A stretch of 64,000 nucleotides of DNA from JAIFWN01 sp049304015 (GTDB taxonomy: Bacteria; Patescibacteriota; Minisyncoccia; Phycocordibacterales; Zambryskibacteraceae): the NCBI GenBank assembly GCA_049304015.1, contig JBAQNS010000016.1, positions 1 to 64,000 on the forward strand, given 5' to 3'. A model generated the notes under the pieces. It was not told the origin of the DNA and searched no databases. It saw only the letters and a program-made list of their open reading frames with translations. The position numbers and the translations under genes were made by a program. Positions 1-8,260 of the stretch are shown in pieces. Positions within the stretch are counted from its first letter, which is position 1. Each line of letters opens with the position of its first letter.

Positions 1-2
1 CA

Positions 3-245
3 ACGAAGAGAGTTCTCAAAGCTCAGAGTTTGCTGAGTGCAAGAAAGGCGACTCCTCGAGTGCCTGTCCTTTCATCCAAGACTCAGAAGAAGCTCAGGGG
101 TATGAATCAGGGACTGAGGAAGTCTCCTATCATGGAAGTTGTTCAAAGGTTGGAAGACGCTCTGAAGAGAATTCGCGCTCTGGAGAGGCAAGTCCGCGAG
201 CTGAGGACCAGGCAGCATCAGTCGGACGATATCCCGATAGGGTAA
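3..245 (+). CDS. C-terminal part of a hypothetical basic coiled-coil protein
   Basis: The frame is open from the left edge of the window, so the 5' end is missing; a TTG at position 30 is the first possible start seen, but the true start probably lies outside. The visible protein is rich in Lys and Arg, and its last 45 residues form a heptad-like stretch (hydrophobics in VVQRLEDALKRIRALERQ) that predicts a coiled coil. No family is recognised. The gene is GC-richer than rpsA beside it and is followed at once by a strong intrinsic terminator, like the other cassette-type genes in this window. Function unknown. Confidence 0.5.
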   Translation, partial: TKRVLKAQSLLSARKATPRVPVLSSKTQKKLRGMNQGLRKSPIMEVVQRLEDALKRIRALERQVRELRTRQHQSDDIPIG

Positions 246-250
246 CCAAA

Positions 251-275
251 ACACGAGCACTGCTCGTGTTTTTTC
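251..275 (+). terminator. intrinsic terminator, probably bidirectional
   Basis: A perfect inverted repeat (ACACGAGCA / TGCTCGTGT, 251-269) is followed by six T on the + strand and preceded by a run of A. It can stop the partial gene on its left and, read on the minus strand, rpsA on its right. Confidence 0.85.
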
Positions 276-284
276 TTGTCTTGT

Positions 285-301
285 GCAACATCGAATGTTG
301 C
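285..301. repeat. degenerate copy of a palindromic repeat
   Basis: GCAACAT-CGA-ATGTTGC forms 7-bp arms. It matches the core of the 21-bp palindromes at 19033-19053 and 41833-41853, including flanking TTG before and CTCA after. It lies just downstream of the rpsA stop codon. Confidence 0.55.
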
Positions 302-308
302 TCAAAAA

Positions 309-1460
309 TTATTTTACTTCCTTCGCGTCCTTGTCTAAATAGGTGAGCGCCATCTTTTGTTCCTTAGCATCAAAGAGAGTAATCTTGAATGGATAAGTTT
401 TACCCATTTCCAGTTTCTCTTTGAGTTTGTCTTCACCTCCAAATTCACTGACGTGTACAAGTCCAGCCACTCCTTCCTCAATAGAAGCAAGAGCACCATG
501 CTTGTTGTATTTGATGATGACACCCTCAACTTGCATATCTTTCTTATATTTCTTCTCTGCTTCCTTCCAAGGGTTTTCCTTGAGAGCTTTGATAGAAAGG
601 GAAATCTTCTCATCCTTTATCTCTATAATCTTGACCTTCACCTTTTCTCCGATTCTGTACATGGCTTTTGGATTCTCTACTAGACCCCAATCAATCTCAG
701 AAATGTGGACGAGTCCTTCGAGTCCTTCTTCAAGCTTCACAAAGATTCCAAAATCAACCAAACCAGTCACTTCACCAGTGAGTTCATCACCCAAGGCATA
801 ATGAGAGATAATTGATTCTTTGTTCTTGGTTTCTGGAGACTTCTCAGAGAATATAAGCTTGCCTTCCTTTGGATTGGCACCAATGATAGTGACCAAAAGT
901 TTTGTGCCCACAAGTTTCTTTAATTCAGCGAGGATGCTGTCCTTGTCTCCATCAGTGACACGTGGATAGTGCTCAGGTTTAAGTTGTGAAGCAGGGAGGA
1001 AACCACTAATACCTTGCCAATTGATAATGAGTCCACCCTTGTTGGCTTCGGTAATAGGGAGTTCGAAAACTCGCTTCTCATTTATAGCTGTATCTGCTTC
1101 ACTCCAAATAAGAGCTTGTCTAGCTTCCTTGAGTGAGATTTCTATATAACCTTCTTTGCCTCCGATGCCCACAACCTTACCAGCGACAATGTCGCCAATA
1201 TTGATTTTCTTGATGATATCCCTGGCATTCAAAAACTCTCGTCCATATATAATACCGGTGCCGAAAGGAGCAAGGTTTATATAAACCGCACCCTTATCAA
1301 TACTAATAACTGGTCCCTCGACTACATCATCGATTGATGGAGGAGTGGCAGTGTTTAAAACTATTTGACCCATCAGGCTCGTGTCTTCTACGACAGGAAC
1401 CTTTTCCTTCTTAACTTTTTCTTTTTTAATCAAAATTTTATAGCCATTCTTGGTCCTCAA
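309..1460 (-). CDS. rpsA: 30S ribosomal protein S1
   Basis: This RNA-binding protein helps the small ribosomal subunit hold mRNA. The translation has four S1-type OB-fold repeats (about residues 45-115, 125-195, 215-290 and 300-375), with typical segments such as VTGLVDFGIFVKLEEGLEGLVHISE and a glycine-rich beta-strand pattern. Length, about 375-383 residues, is that of short four-domain S1 proteins. The start is uncertain. The longest frame begins at a TTG at 1460, inside a hairpin. A second TTG at 1433 overlaps the TGA of a tiny reading frame that begins with an ATG at 1447 and has a GAGG box upstream (MAIKF-stop). One extra base in an A run would join that ATG to the S1 frame. A promoter (TTTACA-N17-TATATT, 1541-1569) gives a structured leader of about 75 bases. 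Confidence 0.92.
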   Translation of the reverse strand: MRTKNGYKILIKKEKVKKEKVPVVEDTSLMGQIVLNTATPPSIDDVVEGPVISIDKGAVYINLAPFGTGIIYGREFLNARDIIKKINIGDIVAGKVVGIGGKEGYIEISLKEARQALIWSEADTAINEKRVFELPITEANKGGLIINWQGISGFLPASQLKPEHYPRVTDGDKDSILAELKKLVGTKLLVTIIGANPKEGKLIFSEKSPETKNKESIISHYALGDELTGEVTGLVDFGIFVKLEEGLEGLVHISEIDWGLVENPKAMYRIGEKVKVKIIEIKDEKISLSIKALKENPWKEAEKKYKKDMQVEGVIIKYNKHGALASIEEGVAGLVHVSEFGGEDKLKEKLEMGKTYPFKITLFDAKEQKMALTYLDKDAKEVK

Positions 1461-1489
1461 GCTTCAAGAGTGTTTGCCAAAGCTTGAGG
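1455..1489 (-). promoter_or_regulatory. hairpin in the rpsA leader at the start region
   Basis: CCTCAAGCTT (1455-1464) and AAGCTTGAGG (1480-1489) are perfect 10-bp arms around a 15-base loop, just upstream of and overlapping the possible rpsA start. A second short GC-rich hairpin (TCCCGCC/GGCGGGA) lies near 1518-1533. Such a structured leader could serve translational autoregulation of S1; that role is inferred. Confidence 0.55.
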
Positions 1490-1540
1490 GGTAACAAAAA
1501 CGGTGGTTATTAATTTATCCCGCCGTGGCGGGACTCGGGC

Positions 1541-1569
1541 AATATAGCAGAAAAAAGGAATTTTGTAAA
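1541..1569 (-). promoter_or_regulatory. rpsA promoter
   Basis: On the minus strand TTTACA (1569-1564) and TATATT (1546-1541) are 17 bases apart. The expected start is near 1534. The -35 lies in the tail of the terminator of the upstream RNA gene. Confidence 0.55.
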
Positions 1570-1570
1570 C

Positions 1571-1600
1571 ATAAAACGCGTCCCGTTCGGGTACGCGCGT
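1571..1600 (-). terminator. intrinsic terminator of the upstream structured RNA gene
   Basis: On the minus strand a GC-rich stem (CGCG and CCC pairing with GGG and CGCG around GAAC) is followed by TTTTATGTTT. It ends the 2.0 to 1.57 kb RNA and separates it from rpsA. Confidence 0.7.
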
Positions 1601-2001
1601 TGCTTTGAAAATTGATGTTTCGAGGTGTTACCCCGTGGTCGCCGGCGTCGATGGCCGGCGACCACGGGACTATGCCGTTTGTCCCTCGGCCTGTGGCCCA
1701 GTAGTCCTGATGAAGGCTGGAACGAACCCGTTGGCTTTCCCCAGTAGGGTGCCAAGTTGGGCAACTTCGTGGCTTAATTCACCCCCTCATTTCCAGGATC
1801 GTCCTGGCGACGCAAGAGTCCGAAAGGGGAATTCGTCCCCTCGGCGATCCAAAAACTACACGGAAGTTCGAGGTGAGGACATGCGGCCCTCTGCGCTCGA
1901 GCGTGACTGGAGAAGCTCCAGCCCGCGGTCCCTCGCGGTCGCGCCGGCTTTGAAAAGCGGGGTGGCCACCAGGGAAAACATCAATTGGAAGGAACGTTCA
2001 C
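1571..2001 (-). ncRNA. large GC-rich structured RNA of unknown family (RNA 1)
   Basis: This block of about 400 bases is far richer in GC than its surroundings and has no convincing protein reading. Its ends pair: AATTGATGTTT (1610-1620) with AAACATCAATT (1976-1986), closing the whole molecule. Inside are a perfect 15-bp hairpin (1632-1646 with 1654-1668), and hairpins at 1793-1807, 1826-1840 and 1908-1920. The strand is set by a TTGACA-N17-TAGGAT promoter at 2035-2007 and a terminator at 1600-1571. Size and closed ends would suit RNase P RNA or tmRNA, but I cannot find the conserved RNase P core (GAGGAAAGUCC, ACAGAA) or the tRNA-like ends of tmRNA on either strand. Family therefore left open. 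Confidence 0.7.
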
Positions 2002-2006
2002 TTGTT

Positions 2007-2035
2007 ATCCTATCATACTATTCAAATATTGTCAA
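2007..2035 (-). promoter_or_regulatory. promoter of structured RNA 1
   Basis: On the minus strand a consensus TTGACA (2035-2030) and TAGGAT (2012-2007) are separated by exactly 17 bases, directly upstream of the GC-rich RNA block. Confidence 0.75.
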
Positions 2036-2130
2036 GCAATTAAATTATAAAATTGTCAATAGGGGCTAAACAGAGCCATATTTGCTCTAAATTTACTGGT
2101 ATTAAATACTGAATATGCTAGAATATACAT

Positions 2131-2766
2131 ATGATAATCACTTTCCAAGGTTTGGAGTCATTTCGAGTTTCTCAGGGAGACACCACCATAGCCCTTAATC
2201 CAGTATCCAAGGATTCTAAGTTTAAGTCTTCAAAATCTGGAGCAGATATAACCCTTATTACTACTAACCATCCAGACCTTGCAGGTAAGGATGCCACTAG
2301 TCGCGGTGATAAAGAGTCGTTCATCATAAGCGGTCCGGGTGAATATGAAGTCAAAGATGTTGGAGTGAAGGGTTTTCTTTCGGAAAGCCTATATGGAGGA
2401 GAAAAACGTATTAATACTATTTACCAAATTTCCTTCGAGGGTATGAACCTCTGTTTCCTTGGAGCTCTATCGAATCCGATGCTTTCTCCAGAGATTATTG
2501 AAGCCATAGAAGATGTAGATATTCTATTTGTACCCATTGGGAGTGAAGGAGTACTCGACGCTGCTGCAGCATATAAACTGGCAGTTTCCCTTGAACCAAA
2601 AATAATCATCCCTATGCACTACGGACAAATTGGAGACAAGAATGCTTTGAAGTTGTTTATAAAGGAAGGAGGTGAAGAAGATGTAGAGTCTACGGACAAA
2701 CTAGTGGTGAAGAAAAAAGACCTCGAAGGTCGAGAGGGCGATGTTGTCATTCTTAAAGAAGAATAA
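2131..2766 (+). CDS. metallo-beta-lactamase-fold protein with a degraded metal site
   Basis: The 211-residue protein follows the plan of UlaG/UPF0173-type metal-dependent hydrolases: a beta-rich N half, an ISGPGEYEV segment near residue 70, a late PMHYGQ histidine motif near residue 165, and a LEPKIIIP strand before it. The usual HxHxDH zinc motif is reduced to TTNHPDL near residue 45, so several metal ligands are missing and ordinary hydrolase activity is doubtful. A TAGAAT box ends 6 bases before the ATG and no Shine-Dalgarno is present, so the mRNA is probably leaderless. It is followed closely by a small membrane protein gene and gyrA, with which it may be co-transcribed. Substrate unknown. 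Confidence 0.75.
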   Translation: MIITFQGLESFRVSQGDTTIALNPVSKDSKFKSSKSGADITLITTNHPDLAGKDATSRGDKESFIISGPGEYEVKDVGVKGFLSESLYGGEKRINTIYQISFEGMNLCFLGALSNPMLSPEIIEAIEDVDILFVPIGSEGVLDAAAAYKLAVSLEPKIIIPMHYGQIGDKNALKLFIKEGGEEDVESTDKLVVKKKDLEGREGDVVILKEE

Positions 2767-2775
2767 TTTATATTT

Positions 2776-3144
2776 ATGAAAAAATATCTTTCAGAAATAC
2801 ATACTAAGTCTCCTGAGCATAAGAAAAAATTTGCACTCAGTGTTTCTCTTGGAATAACTTTGATTATCTTTGGTATCTGGTCTTTGGTTAAATGGAGCGA
2901 CCTATCAAAGAAGGATGTTGTAGTAGAAAACAGTCAACCAATAGCTGATGAGATCACTCCAATTTCTAACCTTACAAGTGGTATTGCGAATTCTCTGGAG
3001 GCCATCAAAACCACAGCCACTGATTTGAAAAATTCTGTTAATCAAGTCAATCTTCAAAATCAATATGAGAATATAAGGAATGAAGCTCTTCCTGCAGATG
3101 CTCAAAATGGTAATATAGACACCACTAATACTAATGGCCAGTAA
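2776..3144 (+). CDS. small single-span membrane protein, hypothetical
   Basis: This 122-residue protein has a lysine-rich N-terminus, one clear membrane span (about residues 22-40, VSLGITLIIFGIWSLV) and a polar, Asn/Thr-rich tail likely outside the cell. No family is recognised. It starts 9 bases after the MBL-like gene, and its last 11 bases overlap the start of gyrA, so the three are probably one transcript. Function unknown. Confidence 0.65.
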   Translation: MKKYLSEIHTKSPEHKKKFALSVSLGITLIIFGIWSLVKWSDLSKKDVVVENSQPIADEITPISNLTSGIANSLEAIKTTATDLKNSVNQVNLQNQYENIRNEALPADAQNGNIDTTNTNGQ

Positions 3145-5605
3145 AGATATCAAAAAAGAAGAGGATAAAACACCGCTTACTCGTACGAGTGCGGTTGTTT
3201 CTCGTTCGATTACTACAGAGATGAAAGAATCGTTCATCGACTATGCAATGTCGGTGATTACTGATAGAGCTTTACCTGATGTTCGAGATGGTTTGAAACC
3301 GGTGCATCGAAGAATTCTCTTCTCTATGAATGAGAAAGGTCTGACCGCAAGTGCTAAGAGCCGTAAGTCAGCTACAGTAGTTGGAGATGTGCTCGGATCG
3401 TACCACCCACACGGCGATGCTTCTGTTTATGAAGCAATGGTGAAGCTTGCTCAAGATTTTTCTACTAGGTATCCACTCATTATTGGTCAGGGTAACTTCG
3501 GTTCTATAGATGGAGACGGGGCGGCTGCGTACAGATACACCGAGGCCAAGATGAGTCGTGTGGCCAGCGAACTTTTGAATGATATAGACAAAAATACAGT
3601 TGATTTTAAAGCCAACTATGATGGCACCAAGAAAGAACCAACAGTCCTACCTTCTGCACTTCCAAACTTACTTTTGAACGGTACCCTCGGTATTGCTGTG
3701 GGTATGGCCACCAACATTCCTCCACACAATCTCACTGAAGTGGTAGATGCCACTATTAAACTTATTGATGAGCCAAGTACTTCGACTGAAGAATTACTCG
3801 AGTCAGTAAAGGGTCCAGACTTCCCAACAGGAGGCATAATTTTTAATCAAAAAGAGATTCATCATGCTTATGCGACTGGTCGTGGAGGTATTGTGGCTCG
3901 AGGAGTAGCTGACATCACTGAGAACAAAGCAGGAAATTTCCAAATCATTATCACTGAGATTCCTTATAGAGTGAATAAATCGACTCTTATAGAAAAGATT
4001 GCTGATTTGGTTAGAGAAAAGAAAATTGATGGGATAAAAGGCCTCAGAGATGAATCAACGAAAGATATTCGTGTTGTTATTGATTTGAAAACCGGTTCTC
4101 AACCACAAAAAGTTTTGAATTCTTTGTATAAACATACTCAACTCGAAGATACTTTCCATGTGAACATGGTGGCGCTGGTGGATGGGGTGCCTCAAACATT
4201 GTCTCTAAAGACAATGCTCCAAGAATTCATTAAGCACAGACAAGTGGTGGTAAAGCGTCGAGCCGAATTTGATCTAGAGAAGGCTCTGGCTCGTGAACAT
4301 ATCTTGCTCGGGTTATCCAAAGCCCTTGATCACATAGAAGAAGTCATAAAAATCATTCGTGCTTCAAAGGCTGTAGAGGATGCGAAGGTAAACCTCATGA
4401 AGAGATTCAAGTTTTCTGATCTCCAAGCCAATGCTATCCTCGAGATGCGTCTACAGAAACTAGCCGGACTTGAGAGGAAAAAAATTGAAGATGAACTTAA
4501 AGAAGTACAGACACTCATTGAAGAACTCAAAACTCTTTTGGCTTCAGCCAAAAAAATGCTCGCTGTGGTTAAGACAGAATTACTCGCTGCTCGAGATAAA
4601 TATGGAGACGATAGACGTACAAAAGTTATCAAAGGCGGAGCCAAAATACTTTCTGTGGAAGATATGATTGCTGAAGAAGAAAATGCTCTTGTACTCACTT
4701 CTGGTGGTTACATCAAACGTACTAATCCAGACGAATATAAAAAGCAGAAACGAGGAGGTGTGGGAGTAGTGGACTTAGACACTAAGGAAGAAGACTTTGT
4801 CACTCATTTCCTCACTGCTTCGACTCATTCAGATCTTTTGTTCTTCACAGACAAAGGCAAAGCTTATCAAATCAAGATGTATGACATTCCTGAAGGTAAA
4901 CGCGCCACCAAAGGTAAGTCTATTATGAACTTCATCTCACTTTCAGATGATGAGAAGATTACTTCGATTCTACCTATGTCTAAGGAAGCCAAGAATATCG
5001 AGGGAGCACTCCTTATGGTAACTGAACAGGGTACAGCCAAAAAGGTTGATGCCAAGTCGTTCCACGATGTTCGTTCATCTGGAATTATTGCCATCAAACT
5101 TGCTGCTGGGGATAAACTTATTTCTGTCTCACTCGTGATAAAGGGCGATGATGCTACTATTGTGACTAAAGATGGTCAATCTATAAGGTTCAAGGAGTCT
5201 GATATTAGGGAAATGGGTCGTGGAGCCGCTGGAGTGCGAGGTATTAAACTTTCTAAAGGAGATAAAGTAGTTGGTGCTCATGAGATAAAGAAAGAATGGA
5301 AAGATGCACACCTACTTGTCATTTCTGCCAACGGTTATGGTAAACGCACCGAACTTTCTGAATATAAGGTTCAAGGCAGAGGTGGTTCAGGTATTTTGAC
5401 TTCAAAGGTGACAAGTAAGACAGGTAATGTGATGGCTTCTCAAATCGTGACCGAAGACAGTGAAGAAGTGGTAGCTATATCTAAGAAATCTCAGGTTGTG
5501 CGTGTAGACATAAAAGAAATCCCAGTGCTCGGTCGTCAGACTCAAGGCGTACGCATCATGAAGCTCCGAGAAGGTGATTCTCTCGCATCTGTGATTTGTT
5601 TATAG
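3134..5605 (+). CDS. gyrA: DNA gyrase subunit A
   Basis: GyrA cuts and rejoins DNA with GyrB to add negative supercoils. The 823-residue protein has the N-terminal breakage-reunion domain with SFIDYAMSVI and the catalytic Tyr135 in RYTEAKMSR, the coiled-coil tower and C-gate (about residues 350-500), and a C-terminal beta-pinwheel of repeated blades. The GyrA box QKRGGVG near residue 540 marks gyrase rather than topoisomerase IV. The start ATG lies 11 bases inside the upstream membrane-protein gene; there is no Shine-Dalgarno, which fits coupling. No gyrB is in the window. Family assignment is secure. Confidence 0.98.
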   Translation: MASKDIKKEEDKTPLTRTSAVVSRSITTEMKESFIDYAMSVITDRALPDVRDGLKPVHRRILFSMNEKGLTASAKSRKSATVVGDVLGSYHPHGDASVYEAMVKLAQDFSTRYPLIIGQGNFGSIDGDGAAAYRYTEAKMSRVASELLNDIDKNTVDFKANYDGTKKEPTVLPSALPNLLLNGTLGIAVGMATNIPPHNLTEVVDATIKLIDEPSTSTEELLESVKGPDFPTGGIIFNQKEIHHAYATGRGGIVARGVADITENKAGNFQIIITEIPYRVNKSTLIEKIADLVREKKIDGIKGLRDESTKDIRVVIDLKTGSQPQKVLNSLYKHTQLEDTFHVNMVALVDGVPQTLSLKTMLQEFIKHRQVVVKRRAEFDLEKALAREHILLGLSKALDHIEEVIKIIRASKAVEDAKVNLMKRFKFSDLQANAILEMRLQKLAGLERKKIEDELKEVQTLIEELKTLLASAKKMLAVVKTELLAARDKYGDDRRTKVIKGGAKILSVEDMIAEEENALVLTSGGYIKRTNPDEYKKQKRGGVGVVDLDTKEEDFVTHFLTASTHSDLLFFTDKGKAYQIKMYDIPEGKRATKGKSIMNFISLSDDEKITSILPMSKEAKNIEGALLMVTEQGTAKKVDAKSFHDVRSSGIIAIKLAAGDKLISVSLVIKGDDATIVTKDGQSIRFKESDIREMGRGAAGVRGIKLSKGDKVVGAHEIKKEWKDAHLLVISANGYGKRTELSEYKVQGRGGSGILTSKVTSKTGNVMASQIVTEDSEEVVAISKKSQVVRVDIKEIPVLGRQTQGVRIMKLREGDSLASVICL

Positions 5606-5620
5606 TGATACAATAAATAC

Positions 5621-6157
5621 ATGTTTTCTAATCCAGAAGATAATGTTCATGAATTTGGATTTATCGCAGGACAATCTGTAGCAGATTTTGGTTCTGGGGC
5701 TGGGCATTATACCTTTGCTCTCTCAAAAGTTCTTGGAGTTAATGGTCGAGTCTACGCAGTGGATATCCAAGAAGAAATGCTGACTCATCTGTCTATAGAA
5801 CTTAAACAAAACAATGTAGAGAATGTGCGGGTGGTGTTGGGGGACATAGAAAAGCTCGATGGCACCCACCTCAAAGAGGAGTGTGTAGACGGTGTAGTCT
5901 TCTCAAACATCCTCTTTCAGCTTGATCATAAGGAGTCTGCTGTAAAGGAGGCCTTTCGAATCCTCAAATCCGGAGGCAAAGCTTGTATAGTCGAGTGGCA
6001 CGACCTTTCGTTCCTTGCAGGGGTTAGGAAAGAAGATAGAAAGGTGGTGGTGACAGAAGAAGAGACAAGAAATCTTTTCATAAACGCAGGATTTAAATTC
6101 GAAAGGACTTTTGAATCAGGGGATCACCACTATGGTCTTATCTTTAAAAAACCCTAG
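5621..6157 (+). CDS. class I SAM-dependent methyltransferase
   Basis: The 178-residue protein has the Rossmann-type methyltransferase signature: DFGSGAGHYTFAL (motif I, about residues 25-37), AVDIQEEML (motif post-I acid), LGDIEKLDG, and a VVFSNILFQL motif with a following RILKSGGKACIVEW strand. It resembles UbiE/Methyltransf_11-type enzymes, but the substrate cannot be told. A TACAAT box ends 6 bases before the ATG, so a leaderless transcript starting between gyrA and this gene is likely. Confidence 0.85.
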   Translation: MFSNPEDNVHEFGFIAGQSVADFGSGAGHYTFALSKVLGVNGRVYAVDIQEEMLTHLSIELKQNNVENVRVVLGDIEKLDGTHLKEECVDGVVFSNILFQLDHKESAVKEAFRILKSGGKACIVEWHDLSFLAGVRKEDRKVVVTEEETRNLFINAGFKFERTFESGDHHYGLIFKKP

Positions 6158-6189
6158 TCATACGGGCAAGTAGTGATAGAATAATATAA

Positions 6190-7473
6190 ATGTCCAAGTT
6201 TCAATTAATTCTTCTTTCAATCTTTGGTGCCTTTATAGTGATAGGTGTTATCGCTTTTTCAATGGCTCGTGGAGGCGGTGCGGGGGCCACAAATGTTGTC
6301 ATTTGGGGAGACATTGCTGGAGACGCTTTCAATAGAACTATCACTGGCTTTGGTGGAGGAGATGCTAATTTGCCTCGTATTCAATATGTTTATAAACCAG
6401 CAGATACCTTTTCAGCTGATTTGACTGAAGCCATAGCCACAGGCAATGGTCCAGATTTGGTCATTATGAATCTTTCTAGTATAGAAAAAAATAAAAACAA
6501 AATACTAGTTATCCCTGAATCCAGTTTGAGTCAAAGTGATTTTAAAAATACTTTTATCCAAGAAGGAGAGTTGCTAAGCACCACTGGCGGAGTATATGGT
6601 TTGCCTCTTGTAGTTGACCCAATGGTTTTGTATTGGAATAGAGATTTTTTTGATAAAGCATCACTCGTAGCCCCTCCTCAATATTGGGATGAAATCTATG
6701 ACTATGCAGTCAAACTTACTGAGAAAGATACAGCAGGGAATATCCAAAAGAGTACCATTGCCCTTGGAGAAACAAAAAACATTCCTAATAGCAAAAATAT
6801 TATGTCACTCTTGCTTCTTCAGGCAGGTTCACCTATCACACTTTTTCAATATGATAGATATCATGCGGTCTTGACCGAGAGGTTTAATCTCCCACTACAA
6901 CCTGCCGCGGCTGCCATAGACTTCTATACCCAGTTTGCCAATCCTACCAAACGCTTCTACACATGGAATTCTTCGCTCTTACCTGCACAGACAACCTTCA
7001 CTTCTGGCAATTCGGCCATGTATCTCGGCTTTGCTAGTGAGTTAAGTATTCTAAAGGCCAAGAATCCTACTCTAAATTTGGCAGTGGCTCTTGTCCCACA
7101 ATCTCGTATAGCTGATAAGAAGATTACATTCGGGAAGCTTGAAGTGGTGGCAGTCTTAAAGAGTAGCAAAAACATCCCTGGGGCCTTTAGCTCTCTAATG
7201 AGTATTGTTTCTAAGGATAATGCCTCTGCACTCTCGAATGTGATTTACATTCCTCCAGCTAGGAGAGATTTGCTTTCAACACCTCCAAAGGATTATTTCC
7301 TTTCGATGTTTTATACAGCCGCCATTCAATCCAGAGGTTGGCTTGATCCTGATGAGAAGAAGACAACAGGTATATTTGTAGATATGATTGATGGAGTGAC
7401 CTCTGGTAGAGCCAGTACCCAAGAGGCTATTAATACAGCAAACGTGGCCATTGATTCACTTATAAATCCATAA
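6190..7473 (+). CDS. membrane-anchored extracellular solute-binding protein, family 1-like
   Basis: A 427-residue protein with an N-terminal membrane anchor (about residues 5-25, no lipobox) followed by a periplasmic-binding fold of the maltose-binding type: VVIWGD, IATGNGPDLVIM, GGVYGLPLVVDPMVLYWNRDFF and a long helical C half are typical. No permease or ATPase gene is adjacent. Instead it begins a run with six small pilin-like membrane proteins and overlaps the first by one base, so it may act in that surface apparatus or supply a distant transporter. TAGAAT ends 7 bases before the ATG, suggesting a leaderless start. Confidence 0.8.
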   Translation: MSKFQLILLSIFGAFIVIGVIAFSMARGGGAGATNVVIWGDIAGDAFNRTITGFGGGDANLPRIQYVYKPADTFSADLTEAIATGNGPDLVIMNLSSIEKNKNKILVIPESSLSQSDFKNTFIQEGELLSTTGGVYGLPLVVDPMVLYWNRDFFDKASLVAPPQYWDEIYDYAVKLTEKDTAGNIQKSTIALGETKNIPNSKNIMSLLLLQAGSPITLFQYDRYHAVLTERFNLPLQPAAAAIDFYTQFANPTKRFYTWNSSLLPAQTTFTSGNSAMYLGFASELSILKAKNPTLNLAVALVPQSRIADKKITFGKLEVVAVLKSSKNIPGAFSSLMSIVSKDNASALSNVIYIPPARRDLLSTPPKDYFLSMFYTAAIQSRGWLDPDEKKTTGIFVDMIDGVTSGRASTQEAINTANVAIDSLINP

Positions 7474-7871
7474 TGAAAAGAATATATCCACAAATTGTTG
7501 CGACTGCATTACTATCTATAATTGTTGTCAGTCCTCATATAGTTTCTGCTCAGTTTGGTGATTTTATAAAATGTGGAAATGAAGGACAGCCTGATTGCGG
7601 TTTTCAACAATTAGTAACATTGGTTACTGATGTGATAAATGGGCTTATAAAACTGGCCACACTCATAACCACTGGTGTGTTAGCTTATGCAGGATTCAAA
7701 ATGATTTTCTCCGGTGGTGATGAAAGCACTTATAAAGAAGCCAAGGAGATGGCCCTTAAAACTGTTAAAGGTTATTTGTGGATACTGGTGGCTTGGACTT
7801 TGGTTTATACTATAACTACAGTGTTACTTGAACCAAATAATTACACTAATTTATTAGGTAGCCCAAATTGA
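7473..7871 (+). CDS. T4SS_pilin-like small membrane protein 1
   Basis: The 132-residue product has an N-terminal signal-like segment ending near VSAQ, a short Cys-containing extracellular part (CGNEGQPDCGF), and two membrane spans around a polar loop (FSGGDESTYKEAKEMALK). This two-span plan is that of VirB2/TrbC-type and T4SS_pilin-type proteins found widely in candidate phyla bacteria. It overlaps the solute-binding gene by one base and the next pilin-like gene by four. It groups with the second protein by its AYAGF/FSGGDE style, and less with the four later ones. Pilus assembly itself is inferred. Confidence 0.75.
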   Translation: MKRIYPQIVATALLSIIVVSPHIVSAQFGDFIKCGNEGQPDCGFQQLVTLVTDVINGLIKLATLITTGVLAYAGFKMIFSGGDESTYKEAKEMALKTVKGYLWILVAWTLVYTITTVLLEPNNYTNLLGSPN

Positions 7872-8260
7872 TGAAAAAATTTATCCCTTCACTACTCGCG
7901 TTTGTTTTGTTGGCCGGTATATCTGTAGCGCTATTGAATGTTCATAAAGTATCAGCAACTACCACTACATCAGTAGACGCTGGAGCTACTATTAAAAACC
8001 CTTTTAAAGGAGGGGGAAATTTGGAGGAGTTATTTGTAGCGATACTCAATGGCGTAGTTATACCTATAGGAGCAGTGGCGGTGGTCTTGGGTTTTATCTA
8101 TACAGGTTTTCTCTTTGTGAAGGCACAAGGTAATGATAAAGAGTTGCCACAAGCCAGAGGTGCATTGTTGAACACAGTCATTGGGGCAATAATCCTTTTA
8201 GGAGCAGGGGTTATAGCCAATGTTATAGGCAATACTATTAATCAACTCAAAGCATCATGA
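7868..8260 (+). CDS. T4SS_pilin-like small membrane protein 2
   Basis: A 130-residue protein with a signal-like N-terminus (cleavage plausible after VSA), then two spans separated by the loop VKAQGNDKELPQARGALL. The GFIYTGFLFVKAQG...TVIGAIILLGAGVI pattern is the classic T4SS_pilin pattern. It overlaps the preceding and following genes by four bases each (ATGA-type junctions), indicating coupled translation. Confidence 0.75.
   Translation: MMKKFIPSLLAFVLLAGISVALLNVHKVSATTTTSVDAGATIKNPFKGGGNLEELFVAILNGVVIPIGAVAVVLGFIYTGFLFVKAQGNDKELPQARGALLNTVIGAIILLGAGVIANVIGNTINQLKAS

Noticed and set aside
1510..1764. 84-residue open frame on the minus strand
   Set aside because: Covers the 3' half and terminator of structured RNA 1; no ribosome-binding site and no protein-like features.
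1571..2001. RNA 1 as RNase P RNA or tmRNA
   Set aside because: No GAGGAAAGUCC, ACAGAA or TTCGAC/CCA-type tRNA-like end could be seen on either strand, so no name was given.
1605..2069. 154-residue open frame on the + strand across the GC-rich block
   Set aside because: It runs through a region with strong RNA structure and continues into AT-rich promoter DNA; composition is not protein-like, and promoter and terminator point to a minus-strand RNA.
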